From Actinomycetes bacterium (GTDB lineage: Bacteria; Actinomycetota; Actinomycetes; Actinomycetales; Microbacteriaceae), in NCBI GenBank assembly GCA_023451265.1, contig JAEYAG010000143.1, positions 1-9,952 of the forward strand: a DNA stretch of 9,952 bases, in the 5' to 3' direction. This document shows, piece after piece, positions 4,925-9,952 of this stretch. The translations under genes were made by a program, and so were the position numbers. The notes beneath the pieces were generated by a model, which saw only the letters and a list, made by a program, of their open reading frames with translations, was not told the DNA's origin and did not search any database. Position 1 is the first letter of the stretch. The number at the start of each line of letters is the position of its first letter.

Positions 4925-7652
4925 GTTCCGCGGCCAGCCGCCACACGCGGTCGCGGCTGAAGGGCTGAGTGAAGGGGCGGATGCCGAGGGCGCGCGCGAT
5001 CGCGTGGCCGATCGCGGGCGCCACGGGGTTGTACGGCGACTCGCTCATCGACTTCGCGCCGAACGGGCCCAGGTCGTCGCTCGTGTCGGCGAAGTACACC
5101 TCGGTCTCGGGGACGTCAGCGAACTGCGGCACGCGATACGTGCGGAAGACGGGCGTCGTGACCTTGCCCTCGGGCGAGACCATGACCTCTTCGTACAGCG
5201 CGCTGCCGATGCCCTGCGCGACGCCGCCCTCGATCTGGCCGCGGCACTGCGCGGGGTTCATGACGAACCCGGCATCCGCCGACTGGATCGACTGCAGGAT
5301 GCGCACCGTGCCGGTCGTCGGGTCGACGGCGACGCGCACGGCGTGCACGTTGAACGCGAGCGAGCGCTGCTCGCCGAGCTCGCTGCCGTCGGCGGTGAGC
5401 TCACCGTCGGCGCACAGCTCGGCGAAGCCGACGAGCCCGGCGATCGTCTCGACTCCCGTCGAGGTGAGCGAAGCGGATGCCGCGTCGGTGCCGGTCAACG
5501 CCGCTGCGCGCTCGCACATCCGCCGCGCGAGCGTCAGGCACGCGGCGTGCAGGGCCTTGCCCGCGACCGTGATGCCGGCCGACGCGAACGCGCCGGTGTC
5601 GTGCGCGACGGCATCCGTGTCGGCGTGCCACAGCTCGATGCGGTCGAAGTCGGCGGCGAGATCGGTCGCCCCGATCTGGCGCAGGACCGTCGTCGTACCG
5701 TTGCCGAACTCGGCCGTGCCGGCCCGCAGCAGGTACGTGCCGTCGGCGCGCAGCGTCGCGGTGGTGTGCGCGATGTGGCCGAACGGCGCCATCGTCGCGA
5801 TCATCGCGGCGGCCATGCCCTCGCCGACGAGCCAGCCGTCGGGGGCGAGGGCGCCGTTGCCGCGCGCCAGGGCGTCCTGCGCGAGGTCGAGGCACTGGTC
5901 GAACCCGTAGCTGCCCCACACGAGGTCGTCGTGCCCGGGGTCGTCACCCGACCGGATCGCATTGATCCGCCGCAGGTCGAACGGGTCGATCCCGAGCCGC
6001 TCAGCGAGCATGTCCATCGCCGATTCGACGCCGAGCACAACCTGCCCGAGGCCGTACCCGCGGAACGCACCGGACGGGATGTTGTTGGTGTAGACGACCT
6101 CGGCATCCACGCGTTTCAGGGGCACCCGGTAGATCGTCGTCGACTCGGCGAGCGAGTGGAACATGACGCCGCGCGAGTGGTTGCCGTACGCGCCGGTGTC
6201 GCTCAGCAGGTCGATCTGCATCGCGGTGAGCGTGCCATCCGCATCCGCCCCGAGCGTCACCGTGACGCGCATCGGGTGCCGCACGGCGGCGCGCAAGAAC
6301 TCGTCGGTGCGGGTGAACTCGTACGTCACGGCGCGGCCCGTGCGCAGCACCGCGAGGGCGACGAGGTCTTCCGTGAAGATCTCCTGCTTGCCGCCGAAAC
6401 CGCCGCCGAGCCTGGCCGCGTGCACGCGCACGCGGCCAGGGTCGAGGTCGAACAGGCGCGCGATCTCGTCGCGCGCAAGGAACGGCACCTGCGTCGACGA
6501 GCGGATGACCAGGCGCCCCTCGTCGTCGAGCCAGCCGACTGAGCCGTGCGTCTCGAGCTGCGCGTGCGTCACGCGTGAGGTCTGCCACGTGCCCGTGACG
6601 GTCACGGCGCTTGCGGCGAGGGCGGATGCCACGTCGGGCCCCGCGTGCACGCTCGCGATGACGTTGCGGTGCGCCTCGTCGACGCGGTCGTCCGGCGTGC
6701 GATCGGGGTGGATGAGCGGCGCGCCGGGCATCCGCGCCTCGTCGGGGTCGAAGACGGCCGGGAGCACGTCGTAGGTGATGTCGACGAGGCGGCACGCGGC
6801 ATCCGCCGCTTCGGCCGTCTCGGCGACGACCGCGACGACGCGCTGGCCGATGTAGCGCACGACGTCGTCGAGCATGCGGGTGTCGTCGGGGTCGTCGGTG
6901 CGGTGCTCGTGGCGACCCGACGAGTAGCGCACCTGCGGGACGTCCTCGTGCGTGAAGACGGCGACGACGCCGGCAACGGCGCGCGCGGCGGTGGTATCGA
7001 TCGCGGTGACGCGCGCGTGCGCGTGCGGGCTCGCGACGACGCGCAGCACGAGCGCATCCGTCGCGGGGTGATCCGGCGGCAGATCGAACGTGAACGGCTC
7101 GCGGCCCTGCACGATGCGGCGCGCGGCCTCGGGGCGGGCGGAGGTGCCGACGCGCTGCGGGGCCGCCGTGGCCGGTGCCGTCGTCGCGGATTCGGCTCGC
7201 GGCCCCGTCTCGCGCACCTCGCCGAGCACCGACGCGCGGATCGCCTCGCGGATGGGGCGGTAGCCCGTGCAGCGGCAGAGGTTGCCCTTCATGCGGCGGT
7301 CGAGGTCGTCGAGATCATCGCCGCACAGCGTCGAGGCGGTCACGGTCATGCCGGGCGTGCAGAATCCGCACTGGAAGCCGAAGCCGTCGGCGATCGCCTC
7401 CTGCACGGGATGCAGCTCATCGGCGGGCGCGAGGCCCGCGGCGGTCGTGACGGCGTGGCCCTCGACGCGCACGGCGGGGATCAGGCACGAGTGCACGGGC
7501 ACCCCGTCGAGCAGCACCGAGCACGCGCCGCAGTCGCCCGCGTCGCAGCCCTTCTTCACCTCGGTGTGGCCCGTCTCGCGCAGGAGGGTCCGCAGGCACT
7601 GGCCCGCGCGCGGCTCGGCCTCGACCGGCTCACCGTCGACGTCGAAGATCAT
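4896..7652 (-). CDS. Xanthine dehydrogenase-type molybdenum hydroxylase, fused [2Fe-2S] and molybdopterin subunits
   Basis: A 918-residue catalytic chain. Residues 1-150 are the iron-sulfur unit: plant-type ferredoxin cysteines 36, 41, 44 and 56 (GCDAGDCGAC ... SC), then the helical [2Fe-2S] domain with Cys95, 98, 126 and 128 (QCGFCTPGM ... CRCTGYRPI). An Ala/Thr/Pro-rich linker (about 150-175) joins it to the molybdopterin unit: hammerhead domain (about 180-290), GGGFGGKQ at 416-423, Arg531 in GAFRGYG, and Glu871 in GAKSMSESP, corresponding to the catalytic Arg and Glu of xanthine dehydrogenase. Family reaction: hydroxylation of a purine carbon (hypoxanthine/xanthine to urate) with electrons passing to FAD. 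The FAD domain is on the separate gene upstream, joined by an ATGA overlap. In most bacteria the iron-sulfur and molybdenum parts are separate genes or all three are fused, so this arrangement is uncommon. Substrate is inferred from neighbours; another N-heterocycle or aldehyde is possible. Confidence 0.88.
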   Translation of the reverse strand: MIFDVDGEPVEAEPRAGQCLRTLLRETGHTEVKKGCDAGDCGACSVLLDGVPVHSCLIPAVRVEGHAVTTAAGLAPADELHPVQEAIADGFGFQCGFCTPGMTVTASTLCGDDLDDLDRRMKGNLCRCTGYRPIREAIRASVLGEVRETGPRAESATTAPATAAPQRVGTSARPEAARRIVQGREPFTFDLPPDHPATDALVLRVVASPHAHARVTAIDTTAARAVAGVVAVFTHEDVPQVRYSSGRHEHRTDDPDDTRMLDDVVRYIGQRVVAVVAETAEAADAACRLVDITYDVLPAVFDPDEARMPGAPLIHPDRTPDDRVDEAHRNVIASVHAGPDVASALAASAVTVTGTWQTSRVTHAQLETHGSVGWLDDEGRLVIRSSTQVPFLARDEIARLFDLDPGRVRVHAARLGGGFGGKQEIFTEDLVALAVLRTGRAVTYEFTRTDEFLRAAVRHPMRVTVTLGADADGTLTAMQIDLLSDTGAYGNHSRGVMFHSLAESTTIYRVPLKRVDAEVVYTNNIPSGAFRGYGLGQVVLGVESAMDMLAERLGIDPFDLRRINAIRSGDDPGHDDLVWGSYGFDQCLDLAQDALARGNGALAPDGWLVGEGMAAAMIATMAPFGHIAHTTATLRADGTYLLRAGTAEFGNGTTTVLRQIGATDLAADFDRIELWHADTDAVAHDTGAFASAGITVAGKALHAACLTLARRMCERAAALTGTDAASASLTSTGVETIAGLVGFAELCADGELTADGSELGEQRSLAFNVHAVRVAVDPTTGTVRILQSIQSADAGFVMNPAQCRGQIEGGVAQGIGSALYEEVMVSPEGKVTTPVFRTYRVPQFADVPETEVYFADTSDDLGPFGAKSMSESPYNPVAPAIGHAIARALGIRPFTQPFSRDRVWRLAAELSGGGRAAG

Positions 7653-8452
7653 GCGAGCTCCGCCCGGATGCGTGACGCGAGCTCGACACTGACCGCCCGC
7701 CGCCAGTCCGCGGCGCCCAGGGGGTCGGTGTAGTAGCCGGGGGCGGATGCCACGGCATCCGCCAGTTCCGTCTCGGTCGGCAGCTGCGCAAACCGCAGCA
7801 CCGTCGGCGTCGCCGTCGCAGCCGTCACGGTGAAGACGGTCGTGCCGTCGGGGTCGACGCGGCCCGTCACGACAGCGCCGGAGCGGCCGTGCTCGGCGAG
7901 GGCGATCTTGCGCAGCAGGGCGCGCGAGGCGAGCGCGTGCGTGGGGATCTCAACGGCGCGCAGCACGTCGCCTCGGCCGAGGTTCGTGGTGCCGTTGCCC
8001 GTCACGAGATCGGCCACGGGCATCCGCCGTTCGTCGTCTTTTGTCCAGATGACGGCGACGGCGTCGAGTGCGACGCTCAGCGACACCATCGCTCCCGCGG
8101 CGAACGCGCGGCAGACGTTGCCGCCCACGGTCGCGGTGTTCCAGATCTTGAACGATGCCAACAGGGCGTTCGCGGCCGCCGGCACGAGCTGCGCGGCGGG
8201 CCAGTGCGCGGGAGCTGTCGCGGCCCACGCGACGAGGTTCGCGATCGTGCACGTCGCTGCGACGCGCAGGCCCTCGGGGGTCTCCTCGAGGTCGGGCCAG
8301 GCGAGCCCGGTGAGATCGACGAGGCCGGTCGTGGCGGGCTGCGGCTCGCTCATGATCCAGGTGCCCCCGGCGAGGAGAGCCTCGCCGGGGGCAAGCTGCA
8401 GATCCTCCCGAGAACGGGCGACGCGGTACGCCTGCACCGACGTGATGTCCAT
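7649..8452 (-). CDS. FAD-binding subunit of the xanthine dehydrogenase-type hydroxylase (CoxM/PucC-like)
   Basis: A 267-residue flavoprotein subunit of the molybdenum hydroxylase, carrying electrons from the [2Fe-2S] centres to NAD+ or another acceptor. The two FAD diphosphate-binding motifs are visible: LAGGTW at 27-32 (family form AGGTDL) and ATVGGN at 107-112 (family form TIGGN). The C-terminal third matches the CO-dehydrogenase flavoprotein C-terminal domain in position. It is slightly shorter than the usual 280-300 residues. I see no cysteine-rich loop for an extra 4Fe-4S cluster. It is the first gene of the minus-strand pair, and its TGA overlaps the ATG of the catalytic subunit, which should keep production equimolar. 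The ATG at 8452 has a GGAGAGTAGGG tract upstream, unlike the leaderless genes nearby. Divergent from xdhC. Confidence 0.87.
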   Translation of the reverse strand: MDITSVQAYRVARSREDLQLAPGEALLAGGTWIMSEPQPATTGLVDLTGLAWPDLEETPEGLRVAATCTIANLVAWAATAPAHWPAAQLVPAAANALLASFKIWNTATVGGNVCRAFAAGAMVSLSVALDAVAVIWTKDDERRMPVADLVTGNGTTNLGRGDVLRAVEIPTHALASRALLRKIALAEHGRSGAVVTGRVDPDGTTVFTVTAATATPTVLRFAQLPTETELADAVASAPGYYTDPLGAADWRRAVSVELASRIRAELA

Positions 8453-8455
8453 GTT

Positions 8456-8467
8456 GCCCTACTCTCC
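8456..8467 (-). promoter_or_regulatory. Ribosome binding site of the FAD subunit gene
   Basis: On the minus strand a GGAGAGTAGGGC tract lies just before the ATG at 8452. GGAG is 11 bp away, and AGGG somewhat closer. It supports this start and implies a 5' leader, in contrast to the other divergent genes in the window. Confidence 0.55.
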
Positions 8468-8502
8468 GGATCGCGGCCCTAGCTCGCTGTCGCGCCCGAT
8501 CG

Positions 8503-8508
8503 AGTGAA
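8503..8508 (-). promoter_or_regulatory. Possible -10 box for the dehydrogenase operon
   Basis: TTCACT on the minus strand lies exactly 10 bp downstream of the GAAAC half-site at 8523-8519, the spacing seen at the other three promoters. It departs from TANNNT at position 2. Transcription from it would give a leader of about 45 nt containing the ribosome site. Supported mainly by spacing. Confidence 0.3.
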
Positions 8509-8518
8509 GCAGGCCCCC

Positions 8519-8556
8519 GTTTCGCGGGTGTTTCATGGCCGCAACACGGCCGCAAT
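8519..8556. promoter_or_regulatory. Candidate GlnR-type operator array in the dehydrogenase/xdhC divergent region
   Basis: Four half-sites lie at exact 11-bp intervals: GTTTC 8519-8523, GTTTC 8530-8534, GCAAC 8541-8545, GCAAT 8552-8556, each separated by 6 bp. GTGTT (8528-8532) and AACAC (8543-8547) also form an inverted repeat. The individual sites fit the GlnR consensus (gTnAC/GaAAC) less well than those at 3507-3533, but the periodicity and the distance to the -10 box are the same. Together they suggest one regulator for both divergent regions. Confidence 0.5.
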
Positions 8557-8566
8557 CCGGGGCGCA

Positions 8567-8572
8567 TACCGT
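8567..8572 (+). promoter_or_regulatory. -10 box of a probable leaderless promoter for xdhC-mocA
   Basis: TACCGT lies 10 bp after the GCAAT half-site and 7 bp before the ATG at 8580, the same layout as at 3544-3557. No Shine-Dalgarno sequence precedes the ATG. An in-frame GTG at 8571 overlaps the box and is the alternative start. Confidence 0.55.
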
Positions 8573-8579
8573 GAATGGC

Positions 8580-9683
8580 ATGCGTGAGATCCTGCCTGTC
8601 GCCGCCCGTTGGGCGGGTGCGGAGCAGGCGTTCGCGATCGCGACGGTTGTCGGCGTCGGCGGCAGTGCGCCGCGCGAGATCGGCGCGAGCATGGTCGTCT
8701 CGGCGAGCGGCGAGGTGTTCGGCACGGTGTCCGGCGGATGCGTCGAGGGCGCCGTCTACGAGCGCTGCCTCGAGGTACTGGCCGGTGCCGCACCTCACGT
8801 CGACCGGTTCGCGTACAGCGACGCCGACGCGTTCGCCGTCGGGCTGACATGCGGCGGGACGATCGATGTCCTCGTGCGGGCCGTGCCTCCGGGGAGTGCC
8901 GCCGCGGCCGATCTGCAGCTGCTCGCGGCGCGCGAGGCCGCCGCGATCCCGACAGGGTTCGCGCTCGTGACCGCGGGGCCGGAACTCGGCGTCGGGCGAG
9001 TCGTGTCGTCGGACGCCGCAGCGCCCGCGGCGGTGCCGGGTGTCGTCTCGCTGCGGGTCGGGGTTCCGGCGCGGTTGATCGTCGTCGGCGCGGTCGAGTT
9101 CGCCGTCGCGCTCGCGCGGCTGGGCGCCGCGATGGGGATGCGGGTGACCGTCGTCGATCCGCGCGAGGTGTTCGCGACCGAGGCCCGATTCCCGGGTGCC
9201 GAAGTCGTCGTCGACTGGCCCGACCGGTACCTCGCGGGGGAGCGGCTGGATGCCGGAACCGCCGTCTGCGTCTTGACGCACGACCCCAAGATCGATGTCC
9301 CCGCGCTGCGCGCGGCGCTCGCGTCGCCGGCCGGATACATCGGGGCGATGGGCAGTCGCCGGACCCACGACGACCGCATGCGGCGCCTCGGTGACGCCGA
9401 GGTGCCGCCGGCCGCGCGGATGCGCGTGCGCTCGCCGATCGGACTGGATCTGGGCGGACGCAGCCCCGAGGAGACGGCCCTGTCGATCCTCGCGGAGATC
9501 GTCGCCGACCGGCACGGTGGCACGGGGGCCCGGTTGTCGGGGCTGTCCGGGCCTGTGCACGCTGCGGTCGGGCCGGGGGCGGGTTCGGGTTCTGATGCGG
9601 CTACCCAGGTGCCTGCCGCGGTGCCTTCGTCGGTGCCCTCGATCGAGTGCGCCTGGATGCCCGACGTCCCCGCCCGCTCATGA
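8580..9683 (+). CDS. xdhC: XdhC/CoxI family molybdenum cofactor maturation protein
   Basis: A 367-residue accessory protein. XdhC binds molybdenum cofactor and helps its sulfuration and insertion into xanthine dehydrogenase-type enzymes; it is not a subunit of the mature enzyme. The N-terminal XdhC/CoxI domain shows GVGGSAPREIGASMVV at about 25-40, GTVSGGCVEGAVYE near 48-61, and a conserved TCGGTID. The C-terminal Rossmann domain starts at about 165 with VVGAVEFAVALA (Gly170), followed by TVVDPREVFAT, VVDWPDRYL and the hallmark GYIGAMGSRRTHDDRM and SPIGLDLGGRSPEE. The Rossmann loop reads GAVEF rather than GAGxxA, as I recall for the actinobacterial subfamily. The last 40 or so residues are a Gly/Ala/Pro/Ser-rich tail outside the domain. 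The ATG at 8580 is chosen over an in-frame ATG at 8535, which would cover the -10 box and operator. The stop overlaps the next gene's start (ATGA). Confidence 0.88.
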   Translation: MREILPVAARWAGAEQAFAIATVVGVGGSAPREIGASMVVSASGEVFGTVSGGCVEGAVYERCLEVLAGAAPHVDRFAYSDADAFAVGLTCGGTIDVLVRAVPPGSAAAADLQLLAAREAAAIPTGFALVTAGPELGVGRVVSSDAAAPAAVPGVVSLRVGVPARLIVVGAVEFAVALARLGAAMGMRVTVVDPREVFATEARFPGAEVVVDWPDRYLAGERLDAGTAVCVLTHDPKIDVPALRAALASPAGYIGAMGSRRTHDDRMRRLGDAEVPPAARMRVRSPIGLDLGGRSPEETALSILAEIVADRHGGTGARLSGLSGPVHAAVGPGAGSGSDAATQVPAAVPSSVPSIECAWMPDVPARS

Positions 9684-9952
9684 GCGTCGTCGGCATCGTG
9701 CTCGCCGCCGGCGCGGGCACGCGGTACGGCCACCCGAAGGCGCTCGCGACGGATGCCGACGGGCGAGGGTGGATCGCTTCTGCCGTCGAGACGCTGACGG
9801 ATGCCGGATGCGCGCCCGTGCTCGTCGTGCTCGGCGCCCGATACGACGAGGCGACCGCTCTCGTCCCCGCCGCCGCGACGATCGTCGTCGCGGCGGACTG
9901 GTCCGACGGGGTGTCGGCCTCGGTGCGGGCGGGACTCGCCCGCGCCCCGGGG
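9680..9952 (+). CDS. mocA: MocA-type molybdenum cofactor cytidylyltransferase / NTP transferase, N-terminal part (partial)
   Basis: The first 91 residues are present, running off the right edge. The start ATG overlaps the xdhC stop (ATGA). The N-terminus VVGIVLAAGAGTRYGHPKAL (residues 3-22) is the nucleotide-binding signature LAAGxGxRxGxPK of the MobA/MocA family. It is followed by a beta-alpha pattern with VLVVLGARYDE and ADWSDGVSASVRAGL, the latter matching the family's 'N..W..G...S...G' segment. MocA joins CMP to molybdopterin to make the cytosine dinucleotide cofactor used by many bacterial molybdenum hydroxylases. Next to xdhC and opposite the dehydrogenase, it suggests that enzyme uses the cytosine dinucleotide form (inference). 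Other NTP transferases remain possible because the C-terminus is missing. Confidence 0.8.
   Translation, partial: MSVVGIVLAAGAGTRYGHPKALATDADGRGWIASAVETLTDAGCAPVLVVLGARYDEATALVPAAATIVVAADWSDGVSASVRAGLARAPG

Noticed and set aside
5004..6542. Plus-strand open frame of 512 codons opposite the dehydrogenase
   Set aside because: Arg/Val/Ala/Glu-rich antisense shadow. The minus-strand frame has clear FeS and Mo motifs.
8535..8579. Upstream in-frame ATG as the start of xdhC
   Set aside because: It would place the operator array and TACCGT box inside the gene; the XdhC domain begins at the ATG at 8580.
7950..9560. Minus-strand open frame of 536 codons spanning the FAD gene and xdhC
   Set aside because: It crosses the divergent promoter region and lacks motifs; both strands' real genes are well supported.

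Overview
The window comes from a high-GC actinobacterium. Base composition is about 70% GC with strong GC3 codon use. Genes are packed tightly with ATGA/GTGA start-stop overlaps. The hexamer GGATGC/GCATCC is conspicuously abundant, and a GGTGGTCGAGT...GTATCGAGACC palindrome of a kind I associate with Microbacteriaceae and other Micrococcales is present. A Microbacterium-like organism is my best guess; no taxonomic marker gene is present.

The whole window is a purine (guanine/xanthine/urate) catabolism island in four transcription blocks. (1) 1-2807, plus strand: the 3' end of an amidase gene, then an (S)-ureidoglycine--glyoxylate aminotransferase (pucG) and an allantoate amidohydrolase (allC/pucF), all translationally coupled. 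(2) 2846-3463, minus strand: a LOG-family (TIGR00730-type) nucleotide phosphoribohydrolase. (3) 3557-4924, plus strand, divergent from the LOG gene: an ATZ/TRZ-type amidohydrolase, probably a purine or related aminohydrolase. (4) 4896-8452, minus strand: a two-gene xanthine dehydrogenase-type molybdenum hydroxylase, with an FAD subunit and a fused [2Fe-2S]-molybdopterin subunit. Divergent from it, 8580-9952 on the plus strand: XdhC/CoxI and the start of a MocA-type cytidylyltransferase, both for molybdenum cofactor maturation.

Read as a pathway (inference): the LOG enzyme could release free bases from nucleotides, the amidohydrolase could deaminate a base such as guanine, and the molybdenum hydroxylase would oxidise hypoxanthine/xanthine to urate using cofactor prepared by XdhC and MocA. 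AllC and PucG would then take allantoate through ureidoglycine to glycine and oxalurate, with the amidase possibly acting on an end product. Urate oxidase and allantoinase are not in the window.

The most interesting signal is regulatory. Both divergent intergenic regions (3464-3556 and 8453-8579) carry half-sites resembling the GlnR nitrogen regulator box (gTnAC-n6-GaAAC), mostly repeated every 11 bp. The last half-site lies exactly 10 bp before a TANNNT -10 box in three of the four directions, and that box lies 6-7 bp before an ATG without a Shine-Dalgarno sequence. This points to nitrogen-controlled leaderless promoters. A second oddity is an intergenic-type palindromic repeat, with a 36-bp tandem duplication, inserted in frame inside allC.
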